Source of the DNA: Pseudoramibacter faecis
Lineage (GTDB): Bacteria; Bacillota; Clostridia; Eubacteriales; Eubacteriaceae
Length of the DNA: 39,495 bases
Direction: 5' to 3'
NCBI RefSeq assembly: GCF_036289405.1
Contig: NZ_JAYFFI010000021.1
Location: 1 to 39,495, forward strand
Program-made: the position numbers and the translations under genes
The notes under the pieces: generated by a model
Told to the model about the DNA's origin: nothing
The model's input: only the letters and a program-made list of their open reading frames with translations
The model's database searches: none
In this document: one piece after another, positions 32,225 through 39,495 of the stretch
How positions within the stretch are numbered: the stretch's first letter is position 1
Layout of the letters: the number at the start of each line of letters is the position of its first letter

Positions 32225-33004
32225 ATGCTCACATAAAAAAATTTATTCACGAAAATCAAGCACGGCACTTAGATATCGATGCAGTAAGGGCGGTTCAGGG
32301 CGGTAAAGTTATTGGTTTTGAGCAGCTCGGCAGGCCAGTGCTTCACAATGTTTTCTCCATTGCCAAAACGTTCACAGTGACGGGAATCGGCATGGCGATT
32401 GATTTGGGACTTTTGCGTCTAGATGATAAACCGGTGGATTTCTTTGAAGCGCTGTTGCCGAAAAAGGTTGATCCGCGTTGGCACAATGTGACACTTGAAC
32501 ATTTGCTCACCATGACATCTGGTCACGGCACGGCACACATGATGGCAGCCGATCGCAAATATCTGCGCGGCGAGACGGGCAAAGCGGTGTCATATGCCAT
32601 GAAAAACGAAGGGCTGCGTTACGCCTTTACCTGTCTGATGACGTGCAATCCTGGAGAGCGTTTTGTTACGGTAATCTCGCGCCGTATGTTGCCGGACGTA
32701 TGCTTGAAAAGGTGGTCGGTTGCAGTGTACGCGATCATTTAATCGATAAACTTTGGCAGTCGCTTGGTACTAGAGCACCTCGATGGGACTCGGATCCGAC
32801 GGGCGAAGTTGCTGATGAACATTGCGGCTACGGCTATTACTTCTGGATGAATTCGGTGTCTGGCACGTACCGGCCGTACGGCCGAGAAGGACATTCATTA
32901 TCGTTCTGCCGGAACAGGAAGCGGTCTTTGCAGTACAGGCCATGCATCGCGACGTTTAGGAAATATTGGTTCTGGTTTGGGAAACGATTTTGCTACTGCT
33001 TTAA
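32225..33004 (+). pseudogene. Serine hydrolase (class C beta-lactamase-like), broken
   Basis: Readable parts are FIHENQARHLDIDAV, QGGKVIGFEQLGRPVLHNVF, SIAKTFTVTGIGMAIDLGLL with the Ser-x-x-Lys active site, HLLTMTSGHGTAHMM, CNPGERF, then in another frame YGNLAPYVAGRMLEKVVG (Tyr-x-Asn motif) and GYGYYFWMNS, then in a third frame FIIVLPEQEAVFAVQAMHRD, TAG at 32957-32959, and EILVLVWETI to TAA 33002-33004. A shift in the A-run at 32235-32241 separates a possible ATG at 32225 from the body. At least three shifts and one stop make it non-functional. These hydrolases act on esters or peptides; its link to polyol use is unclear. Confidence 0.75.
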
Positions 33005-33022
33005 GAGTATAAGAGGAAGCGT

Positions 33023-33859
33023 ATGATTAAATTATTTGAAACAGATGTCGACGGCACGTTGTTTTCGGAATATGGTTAGGAACTACCAGATCGTTTTTTC
33101 GATTCGCTACGCAAGTTGATGGATCGAAGGGTGCTATTCGGTATTTGTAGTGGCCGGCCGAGAAGTAATCTCGAAAAAGTGTTCACACCGGTCGCGAACG
33201 GTATCTTATCCGTGTGTGAAAACGGCGCTTATGCGGCGTATCAAGGCGAGAATATTTTGCTGGAATCCATAGCGGCAGAAAACGTAGCGGATGTTGTCCG
33301 CGATGTTCGAGCGATGGATGGATATTCGAGCATGTACAATACCGGTGAAATCTGTTATTTTGAGCGTGGTGACGAGAAAGGTTTCGAAGCGATGCATAAC
33401 GCCTACCACTTCGACTGCGAAATGACTAACGATTTGTTAAATTATCACAGCCGTGTATCAAAATTGCAATTCACCGAAAAGATTATATCGAGGAAACGCT
33501 GGCGGAATCATTCATGCCGAAATAGCGCCTAAGTTTTCGATTGCCTGCTCTGGAGAGCGCGTGATGGATATCATGTCAAAACAAGTTTCGAAGGGAACGA
33601 CGATCGAAGCTGTTTAAAAGCGGTTTGGCATCGCGCCGGAAGAGACGCTTGCGGTGGAGGACAATATAAACGACTTAGAGATGCTCAAGCAGGTGAAATA
33701 CAGTTTCACAGTAGTCAATGTGCAGAAAGCCGTCAAAAACATCTGCCGTTATGTGACGAACAGCCGTATGGATGACGGCGAAATCAAGGTGATAAAAACT
33801 TGCTTGCGGATTTTGACGATCCGAATCGGACTCTTGCGGCTTATCAAAGGGTCGAATAA
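33023..33859 (+). pseudogene. Cof-type HAD hydrolase, broken
   Basis: The gene begins MIKLFETDVDGTLFSEYG with the HAD motif I (Asp-x-Asp), interrupted by TAG at 33077-33079, and continues ELPDRFFDSLRKLMDRRVLF and GICSGRPRSNLEKVF (motif II region). After a shift near 33478 it reads KDYIEETLAESF and IACSGERVMDIMSKQVSKGT, then TAA at 33615-33617, then KRFGIAPEETLAVEDNINDL (motif IV). A last shift leads to DFDDPNRTLAAYQRVE and TAA at 33857-33859. Two stops and two shifts. Intact relatives (about 270 residues) dephosphorylate sugar phosphates or flavin precursors. It lies directly upstream of the second glycerol kinase gene. Confidence 0.8.
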
Positions 33860-33913
33860 GCATAAGAATGCTTTTCGAAATAAAAATTCCTTATGAAACG
33901 AGGGGTAACGATT

Positions 33914-35455
33914 ATGGCTAAAAAGTACATTTTAACGATTGATGAAGGCACCGGAAGCGCTCGCGCGATTTTATTCGATCACGAAGGTACGCCGGTCAGC
34001 ATCGCGCAGAATGAATTCAATCAGTATTACCCATATCCGGGCTGGATAGAACAGGATCCGAAGGAAATCTGGGCGACGACGACCGAAGTCATCAACAAAT
34101 GTAAAAGACAGGTTGGTGTAGATGATGATGATATTCTCGCGATCGGCATCACAAACCAGCGAGAAACCTGTGTCATATGGGACAAGGAAACGGGTGTGCC
34201 GGTTTACAATGCGATCGTCTGGGGGGACAATCGCCAGGAAATCGTCGATGGCTACAACGCGATGCGCGCGGACGGTTATGAAGAAGTGCTTAAAGATAAA
34301 ACCGGTTTGGTCTGCGACCCGGAATTCTCCGCGCTGAAAGTTAAGTGGATTCTTGACAATGTTGAAGGAACGAGATACCGCGCGAAACAAGGCGAACTCT
34401 ATTACGGTAATATCGACTGTTGGATTTTGTGGAATCTGACAAGAGGAAAATCCCATAAAACGGACTACAGTAACGCTTCGCGTACGGCGTTATTCAATAT
34501 CAAGACCCTCGATTGGGATCAGGAACTCCTGAACAAATTTGATATTCCGCGTGGAATGATGCCCGAGGTCTGTGACAGCATGGGCAACTTTGGCAAAGTT
34601 CATGTTGGGACGACGTTCCAGAAACCATTACCGATTACGGCAATTCTCGGCGACCAGATGGCCGCGACATTCGGGCAGGCCTGTTTTGAAGAAGGCGACT
34701 GCAAGATGACATTTGGGACTGCTGGTGTATTTGACTCCATTATTGGGGATGAACCAAAAAAATCGGATTCTGGCTTGCTTACCAGCATCGCATGGGGCAT
34801 TGATGGCAAGATTACGTATTTGTTTGAAGGTGTTGTCATGAACTCTGGTTCTACGCTTCAGTATCTGCGTGACGAAATGCGATTTTTCGAAGGAACGCCG
34901 GATTCAGAATTTTTTGCGAAAAAAGCAAAAATGCCGAGAGGCACGGCGTATTTCCTGCCGATGTTCTCCGGGATCGGTGCGCCGTATTGGGACGCGAACG
35001 CCAAAGGCGCGATTTTTGGTCTGACACGTGGGATTGACAAGAACGACATTATTTTAGCGGCACTTGATTCCCTTGGTTATCAGACCCGTGATATGGTTGA
35101 TGCAACGGTTCGAGATACCGGCAAACTGATCACGACTTTAAAAATCGATGGCGGCGCGGCGAAGAACGATTTGATCGCTCAGTTTAACGCGGATATCTGC
35201 GGGATTGATGTTGACCGTCCAACGAGTGTCGAAATGACAGCGGCCGGTGCGGCATTTATGGCGGGTCTTGCGGTTGATTTCTGGACGAGTTTTGACGATA
35301 TCAAGAAAGCCAGAGAATCTGAAAAACTCTTTAAACCGGAAATGCCGAAAGCTCAGAAAGAAAAACTCTACGCCGGCTGGATGAACTGCATCAATGCCCT
35401 GAAAGTCTGGGGCAAAGGTACACAGGAAATCCGAAAAAAATATGGTGATGACTGA
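33914..35455 (+). CDS. Glycerol-kinase-like FGGY kinase, divergent paralogue
   Basis: The 513-residue protein is related throughout to GlpK: AIGITNQRETCVIWDKETGV, NAIVWGDNRQEIV, LGDQMAATFGQACF with the catalytic Asp, PMFSGIGAPYWDANAKGAIF and LKIDGGAAKNDLIAQFNADI. It departs from true glycerol kinases at substrate and phosphate sites: DEGTGSARA replaces DQGTTxSRA, and CDPEFSALKVKW replaces the DPTYSGTKIRW of the copy at 8082, so the glycerol-contacting Tyr is Phe and the SGTK motif is lost. This suggests a larger or different polyol; glycerol is not excluded. ATG 33914 follows GAGGGGT; 33893 lacks a site. It is 126 bases upstream of the glpA-like gene and has no attenuator hairpin, unlike glpK at 8082. 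Confidence 0.85.
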   Translation: MAKKYILTIDEGTGSARAILFDHEGTPVSIAQNEFNQYYPYPGWIEQDPKEIWATTTEVINKCKRQVGVDDDDILAIGITNQRETCVIWDKETGVPVYNAIVWGDNRQEIVDGYNAMRADGYEEVLKDKTGLVCDPEFSALKVKWILDNVEGTRYRAKQGELYYGNIDCWILWNLTRGKSHKTDYSNASRTALFNIKTLDWDQELLNKFDIPRGMMPEVCDSMGNFGKVHVGTTFQKPLPITAILGDQMAATFGQACFEEGDCKMTFGTAGVFDSIIGDEPKKSDSGLLTSIAWGIDGKITYLFEGVVMNSGSTLQYLRDEMRFFEGTPDSEFFAKKAKMPRGTAYFLPMFSGIGAPYWDANAKGAIFGLTRGIDKNDIILAALDSLGYQTRDMVDATVRDTGKLITTLKIDGGAAKNDLIAQFNADICGIDVDRPTSVEMTAAGAAFMAGLAVDFWTSFDDIKKARESEKLFKPEMPKAQKEKLYAGWMNCINALKVWGKGTQEIRKKYGDD

Positions 35456-35462
35456 TTTGCGA

Positions 35463-35499
35463 AAATAGAAAATAATCGAACAAAAGATATTTTCTATTT
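35463..35499 (+). repeat. AT-rich 12-bp stem between the kinase and glpA-like genes
   Basis: AAATAGAAAATA (35463-35474), 13-base loop, TATTTTCTATTT (35488-35499). It starts just after the kinase stop. The arms are AT only and no T-run follows, so a terminator is doubtful; RNA processing is possible. Confidence 0.5.
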
Positions 35500-35527
35500 A
35501 GAAATTATTATCATAGCTCTCTATAAT
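35499..35527 (+). promoter_or_regulatory. Promoter of the second glpA-like operon
   Basis: TAGAAA (35499-35504), 17-base spacer, perfect TATAAT (35522-35527), 55 bases before the ATG at 35582. Confidence 0.6.
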
Positions 35528-35581
35528 TGAGTTGAAGGTAAAAAAGTAATAGTTCAGTTCAATCACGAGATGAGGAGAAAC

Positions 35582-37087
35582 ATGAAAACCGATATACTGA
35601 TTATCGGCGCTGGTGTCATCGGATCTGCGGTGGCGAGAAAGCTCTCGCAGTACGATCTGGACATTACGCTTGTTGAAAAACAAAGTGACATCTGTATGGG
35701 CACCAGCAAGGCCAATTCTTCCATGATCCACAGCGGCTATAACATCGATGGCAGTAAGCTGAAGGGTCAGATGTGCCTGAAATCCGATACAAAGGTTTAT
35801 GACAAGTTATGCAAGGAATTAAATGTTGATTTCCGCCACACGGGCTCTGTGTTTGCCGGTTTCGAAGAAAGTCATCTGAAGACGATGAAAGAAGAAGTCG
35901 ATAACGCAAAGAAAAACGGCCTGGAAGGGGTGCGCATTGTCGATCATGATGAAATGATGCGGCTAGAACCGAACATAAACCCAGATGTTAAATTCGGTCT
36001 GTACGATTCAAATACCGGTACTATTAATCCGTTTGAATGGACGATGGCACTTGCGGAAAACGCGGTGATAAACGGCGTCAAGGTGTTGCTTAACGCCGGT
36101 GTGACAAATATCCACACGAAAAACGGCAAGATCGCGCGTGTCGATACGGAAGTCGGTACGTTTGAACCAAAAGTCGTCATTAATTGTGCTGGGTTGTATT
36201 CCGACAAGATTGCGGCAATGGTCGAAGATGTTGATTTCTACGTTCATCCGCGCAAAGGAGAATATTTTCTGTACGATAAAAAGTGGGGCGGCTACGTCAA
36301 TCACTGCGTTTACTCTCCGCCGACACCGGTCTCTAAAGGGATGATTATCGTCCCAACGACTGAAGGCAATCTGCTTTGCGGATCGAATGCGGTGGAAATC
36401 GATGACAGAACAGATTTCTCGACGACGCAGGAAGGTCTTGACGACATTTATGCCAGAGACATCCATAAATTGTTTCCGGCACTGCCACGCGGCGGTGACG
36501 TTATCACGACATTCGCGGGTTTGCGCCCGGCATCTAGCACGGAAGATTTTATCATCGGTCACGCGAAGACGGTGCCGACAATGATTAACTTGGTTGGCAT
36601 TCAGTCGCCAGGTTTATCCTCCGCACCGGCAGTTGCGGAAATGGTCGACGACATTGTCCACGAAGTCAATGGATACGCGGATCTCATTCTCAAAGAAAAG
36701 CCGGATTGGAATCCGATTCGACTGAAACCGATTGTTCTGCGCGACCTTTCGAAAGAAGAACGCAGCGAATTGATTAAGCAGAATCCGGATTACGGAAAAA
36801 TCATCTGCCGCTGTGAAACTATTAGTAAGGGTGAAATCCTTGACGCGATTCGACGGCCGATTCCAGCACGCAACATCGACGCGATCAAGCGCAGAACGCG
36901 TGCGGGGATGGGCAGATGCCAAGGCGGTTTTTGTGGCCCGCGTGTGGTCAATATTCTCAACGAAGAACTGGGCATTGATCCACTCGACGTAACAAAACGC
37001 GGCAGCCGTTCTAACATCCTGATGGGCAAGACGAAAGACTTACTCTTGTTTAAAGGAGGCATCGATCATGAAAAAATTGAATTATGA
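35582..37087 (+). CDS. GlpA-like FAD-dependent dehydrogenase with C-terminal [2Fe-2S] domain (copy 2)
   Basis: The 501-residue protein has the same plan as the gene at 12604: FAD fold DILIIGAGVIGSAVARKLSQ, NSSMIHSGYNIDGSKLKGQM, FRHTGSVFAGFEE, TFAGLRPASSTEDFIIG, GIQSPGLSSAPAVAEMV, and a BFD-like domain with C409-x-C411 and C446-x4-C451 (IICRCETISKGEILDAI, GMGRCQGGFCGPRVV). All cofactor residues are present. The two copies differ clearly over the catalytic domain, so this is an old paralogue or a transferred version, not a recent duplication. It may oxidise the phosphate of another polyol, like EryB does for erythritol 4-phosphate. ATG 35582 follows GAGGAG; its 3' end overlaps the next gene by 20 bases. 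Confidence 0.88.
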   Translation: MKTDILIIGAGVIGSAVARKLSQYDLDITLVEKQSDICMGTSKANSSMIHSGYNIDGSKLKGQMCLKSDTKVYDKLCKELNVDFRHTGSVFAGFEESHLKTMKEEVDNAKKNGLEGVRIVDHDEMMRLEPNINPDVKFGLYDSNTGTINPFEWTMALAENAVINGVKVLLNAGVTNIHTKNGKIARVDTEVGTFEPKVVINCAGLYSDKIAAMVEDVDFYVHPRKGEYFLYDKKWGGYVNHCVYSPPTPVSKGMIIVPTTEGNLLCGSNAVEIDDRTDFSTTQEGLDDIYARDIHKLFPALPRGGDVITTFAGLRPASSTEDFIIGHAKTVPTMINLVGIQSPGLSSAPAVAEMVDDIVHEVNGYADLILKEKPDWNPIRLKPIVLRDLSKEERSELIKQNPDYGKIICRCETISKGEILDAIRRPIPARNIDAIKRRTRAGMGRCQGGFCGPRVVNILNEELGIDPLDVTKRGSRSNILMGKTKDLLLFKGGIDHEKIEL

Positions 37088-38342
37088 TATTGTCGTGATC
37101 GGCGGCGGTCCGGCAGGTTTGTCAGCGGCGCTTGAAGCCAGTAAAAACGATGTTGAACACATTTTGGTGCTTGAACGCAGTGACCGTTTGGGCGGCATTT
37201 TGGAACAATGCATTCACAACGGTTTTGGTTTAACGTATTTTAAAGAAGAATTATCCGGCCCGGAATATGCGACGCGTTTTATCAAGGAAGTTGAAAAACA
37301 GCCGAACATCGATATCAAGACCGGGACGATGGTCATAGAAATCACACCGGACAAAGTTGTCACGGCGGAAAACCGCGAAGACGGCCTTTTCGAAGTCGAA
37401 GCAGGTGCGATTATTCTGGCGATGGGCTGCCGTGAACGTACCCGCGAATCTATCACGATCCCAGGCGACCGCGTGGCTGGCGTCATGACAGCCGGCACGG
37501 CGCAACGCTACGTTAACATCGACGGTTATCTGCCGGGTAAGGAAATTGTCATTTTGGGTTCCGGCGATATCGGCCTGATCATGGCTCGTCGGATGACTCT
37601 CGAAGGCTGCAATGTCAAAGGCGTGCTTGAAATGATGCCGTTTTCCTCCGGGCTGATCCGCAATAAAGTACAGTGTCTCGACGATTTTGACATTCCGCTG
37701 TATCTGAATCACACAGTGACGAAGATTCGCGGGAAAGATAGGGTTGAGGTGGTTTCAATTGCGGAAGTCGACGAAAATCTTCAGCCTGTTCCAGAAACGG
37801 AAATCTGTGTGACATGTGACACGCTTTTGTTATCAGTCGGGCTGATCCCGGAAAATGAATTGTCCCAGGGCATCGGCATTGAAATGAGTCCGGTGACAAA
37901 AGGAGCTGTTGTCGATGAGAACCGTTGCACGAGCGTGCCGGGGATCTTCGCCTGCGGCAATGTCCTACAGGTGCACGATCTGGTCGATAATGTGTCAGCT
38001 GAAGCGCAGGTGGCTGGTCGCAGTGCAGCGCGATATGTCAAAGGGAAAATTGATGCTCTTGATGAAGTGATTACGGTCAAACCGGGCAACAACATCACAT
38101 ATGTTGTGCCGCAGCAGATCACGTCGAAGCCATCGGTAGACGAAAAAGTTGTGAAGTTGTACATGCGCGTGAAAGAACCGAAGGAACACATCAAACTTAT
38201 CGTGATGAACGATGCAGGCGAAGTCCTCGCATCATACAAACGCGATATTATTGCGCCAGGTTCGATGGAAATGGTGCCGCTGCCGGCGAAATACGTCACA
38301 GCTGGTCAAAAGGTTATTTTGGTTTCTGTTGAAGAAGCGTAG
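37068..38342 (+). CDS. NAD(P)/FAD-dependent oxidoreductase, GlpB-like subunit (copy 2)
   Basis: The 424-residue protein matches the product of 14079-15371 motif by motif: DIVVIGGGPAGLSAALEASK, GGILEQCIHNGFGLTYFKEE, MGCRERTRESITIPGDRVAG, VILGSGDIGLIMARRMT, LSVGLIPENELSQGIGIE and VPGIFACGNVLQVHDLVD. Conservation between the two copies is visibly higher here than between the GlpA-like copies, which fits an electron-transfer subunit that does not see the substrate. The ATG lies 20 bases inside the upstream gene, behind AAAGGAGGC, so expression is coupled. DUF1667 follows 12 bases later. Confidence 0.88.
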   Translation: MKKLNYDIVVIGGGPAGLSAALEASKNDVEHILVLERSDRLGGILEQCIHNGFGLTYFKEELSGPEYATRFIKEVEKQPNIDIKTGTMVIEITPDKVVTAENREDGLFEVEAGAIILAMGCRERTRESITIPGDRVAGVMTAGTAQRYVNIDGYLPGKEIVILGSGDIGLIMARRMTLEGCNVKGVLEMMPFSSGLIRNKVQCLDDFDIPLYLNHTVTKIRGKDRVEVVSIAEVDENLQPVPETEICVTCDTLLLSVGLIPENELSQGIGIEMSPVTKGAVVDENRCTSVPGIFACGNVLQVHDLVDNVSAEAQVAGRSAARYVKGKIDALDEVITVKPGNNITYVVPQQITSKPSVDEKVVKLYMRVKEPKEHIKLIVMNDAGEVLASYKRDIIAPGSMEMVPLPAKYVTAGQKVILVSVEEA

Positions 38343-38354
38343 GCGGAGGAAAAA

Positions 38355-38723
38355 ATGAGCGAACAAACGAAAATCATTTGCACGAGCTGCCCAAGAGGGT
38401 GTCAGATTACCGTCACGCATGAGAGTAAGGAAATCACAGACATCAAAGGTTATACCTGCAAGCGCGGCTTAAACTATGCGGAGGATGAATTCACACTGCC
38501 AAAACGTGTGGTGACATCGACCGTCCGTATCAACGGCGGGGAACTTGTGATGCTACCGGTGCGCACAGAGGAAGCGATTCCGAAGAGTAAAATCTTTGAT
38601 TGTGTGAAAGCCATCTGCAATATCTCAGTTGATGCACCGGTGACCGTTGGTACAGTGATTTGTCCGAATATTTGTGGAACAAATGTTGATTTAATCGCTT
38701 CGCGCGATGTTAACGCTAAATGA
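38355..38723 (+). CDS. DUF1667 domain protein (copy 2)
   Basis: The 122-residue product repeats the cysteine set C9-x2-C12-x3-C16 and C35 (ICTSCPRGCQI, GYTCKRG) and ends with the family block VTVGTVICPNICGTNVDLIA, which has two more cysteines than copy 1 (copy 1 has AGCGVNIVA at the equivalent place). It is the third member of the oxidoreductase set, behind GGCGGAGGA-like ribosome sequence and in the same unit. Likely a cluster- or metal-binding subunit; this is inferred from cysteine spacing and constant gene neighbours. Confidence 0.87.
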   Translation: MSEQTKIICTSCPRGCQITVTHESKEITDIKGYTCKRGLNYAEDEFTLPKRVVTSTVRINGGELVMLPVRTEEAIPKSKIFDCVKAICNISVDAPVTVGTVICPNICGTNVDLIASRDVNAK

Positions 38724-38783
38724 TGTCCAAAAGCGCTAAATAACAAATTAGTGTGGCTCCAAGGCTGAAAGGAGAAAAGGTGT

Positions 38784-39227
38784 ATGAATCTGTTTATGAT
38801 TATTTGCGCATTCTGAACCGGCATCATTGGCGCTTTAGTTAGTGCATTTGAAGAATGCATGCTCGCCGGATTTTTAGCAATTGCTGTTTATATGTTTCCA
38901 AATAATGAAGTGTTGTTTAATTGTTTGACTTCTGGATTTATCCCATTTGTGGCATTTACCGTTGCTGTCGCAGGAACTGCCTATGCATTAAAAATACGCA
39001 AACATAATCTGAATGGAGCAGATATTTTCAAAAGCTTAAATGCTTATAATGACATCTCAGTTCCAATTGTATCGGGTATTTTTGCTATAGCTGGTGTTGT
39101 CATTCACTTATGTTATTTGGATTATTTCACAAGTCGATCGACGCTGGAGCCATCAATGTCATTATTATTTTCGCTATTGTCCGCATTATATTCGGTGACG
39201 GTCAATTCTGAAATGAAAAATTCGTAA
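38784..39227 (+). pseudogene. Small membrane protein with in-frame TGA, possible transporter subunit
   Basis: ATG 38784 behind AAAGGAGAAAAGG begins MNLFMIICAF, then TGA at 38814-38816, then without shift TGIIGALVSAFEECMLAGFL, VAFTVAVAGTAYALKIRKHN, GADIFKSLNAYNDISVPIVS and four to five hydrophobic segments to the stop at 39227. TGG to TGA would restore a protein of 147 residues. The layout recalls a clostridial family of small membrane proteins seen beside polyol genes, but I recall this only loosely and cannot name a Pfam family. An alternative start downstream (for example ATG 38859) would lose the first helix. It follows DUF1667 by 60 bases and is the only transporter candidate in the second cluster. 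Confidence 0.6.
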
Positions 39228-39253
39228 AATTCCACGATACAGTTCACAGAAAA

Positions 39254-39377
39254 GTGAGTGAATTTATTTAATCTTCATTAGTGCAATCATTGGCTTTGTT
39301 GCAGCATGGCTCGGTAAGGTAATAGGTAATATTTGGCTTTCCTTTTACTTTGAGTCTCGCTTCTTTATTGTTTTATG
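39254..39377 (+). pseudogene. Remnant of a second small membrane protein, cut by the IS30 element
   Basis: A GTG at 39254 behind AGAAAAG gives SEFI and a TAA; one frame over, IFISAIIGFVAAWLGKVIGN continues as a hydrophobic stretch into the IS30 tip at 39378. This looks like the start of another membrane gene, frameshifted and truncated by the insertion. Evidence is limited to hydrophobicity and position. Confidence 0.35.
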
Positions 39378-39412
39378 CCTGAATTTATAATCTAAGTGCA
39401 ACAAATAAATAA

Positions 39413-39479
39413 TGACTCATAGCCTTGGTATAATGGTGTTTGCAAAGACATCCAATATTCAAGGAGAAACTATGAGTCA
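39413..39479 (+). promoter_or_regulatory. Inverted repeat that can sequester the IS30 transposase start codon
   Basis: TGACTCATAG (39413-39422) is exactly complementary to CTATGAGTCA (39470-39479), which includes the ATG at 39472-39474. The left arm lies upstream of the -10 (39429-39434), so it is absent from the element's own transcript but present in transcripts entering from outside. The same pair is present in the left copy. Confidence 0.55.
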
Positions 39480-39495
39480 CTACAAACATCTTACA
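39472..39495 (+). CDS. IS30-family transposase, first 8 codons only
   Basis: MSHYKHLT from ATG 39472, with AAGGAG at 39461-39466. Identical to the minus-strand start at base 25. The gene continues beyond the window. Confidence 0.6.

Larger units (their letters stand above)
39378..39495 (+). mobile_element. IS30-type element, 5' end (right copy, truncated by window edge)
   Basis: The exact inverted copy of bases 2-119. It runs from the tip CCTGAATTTATAATCTAAGT at 39378 past an extended -10 (TGGTATAAT, with TATAAT at 39429-39434) and the ribosome site AAGGAG to the transposase start. The element is oriented outwards, as on the left side. Confidence 0.75.

Noticed and set aside
1..39495. CRISPR arrays, tRNA or rRNA genes, phage genes
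   Set aside because: No regularly spaced repeats, no cloverleaf sequence and no phage-type protein was recognised on either strand.

Overview
The window looks like a complete contig from an anaerobic, low-oxygen-adapted Firmicute (Clostridia/Eubacteriales; a Eubacteriaceae member such as Pseudoramibacter is my guess, not proven). Signs of this are a stand-alone rubredoxin, glycerol kinase with a GlpP antiterminator, the three-gene FAD/FAD/DUF1667 glycerol-3-phosphate dehydrogenase type, PTS-dependent DhaKLM, strong GGAGG ribosome sites and TTGACA/TATAAT promoters. Both ends carry the same 118-bp sequence in inverted orientation, the 5' end of an IS30-type element with the first eight codons of its transposase (MSHYKHLT) reading outwards. 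The contig therefore probably stops at a repeated insertion sequence.

Region 1 (0.1-7.8 kb) is housekeeping with decay. It holds a frameshifted GNAT gene, an EamA-like half transporter with an in-frame TGA, the minus-strand operon yjbQ-Sel1-yaaA, DAHP synthase, a MATE exporter, a double-ACT protein, a heavily frameshifted DUF1638 gene, rlmH with one in-frame amber codon, and an intact rubredoxin.

Region 2 (7.8-21.7 kb, GC-rich) is an intact glycerol/dihydroxyacetone system. A promoter and an 18-bp terminator hairpin precede glpK-glpP. A second, related hairpin lies between glpP and a long operon: FGGY kinase, SDR, glpA-like, glpB-like, DUF1667, class II aldolase. Both hairpins are plausible targets of GlpP. 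After a convergent histidine phosphatase-ArsC fusion gene come gldA (glycerol to dihydroxyacetone) and the opposing dhaM-dhaK-dhaL operon (dhaL last).

Region 3 (21.7-39.3 kb, lower GC, different codon use) looks like a second, acquired and partly decayed polyol system. A SorC-type regulator is divergent from a minus-strand operon of sn-glycerol-1-phosphate dehydrogenase, three FGGY kinases (one intact, two broken), a sugar-phosphate isomerase/epimerase, an SDR and a broken histidine phosphatase, followed by a separate triosephosphate-isomerase-like gene. On the plus strand follow a broken serine hydrolase, a broken Cof-type HAD phosphatase, an intact divergent glycerol-kinase paralogue, second copies of the glpA-like, glpB-like and DUF1667 genes, and a membrane protein with an in-frame TGA cut off near the right IS. 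The set of enzyme families (FGGY kinase, FAD polyol-phosphate dehydrogenase, EryC-like TIM barrel, TIM-like isomerase, SorC regulator) resembles the known tetritol (erythritol) pathway. This is the most interesting hypothesis here, but it rests on family recognition only.

No tRNA, rRNA, CRISPR array or phage gene was recognised.
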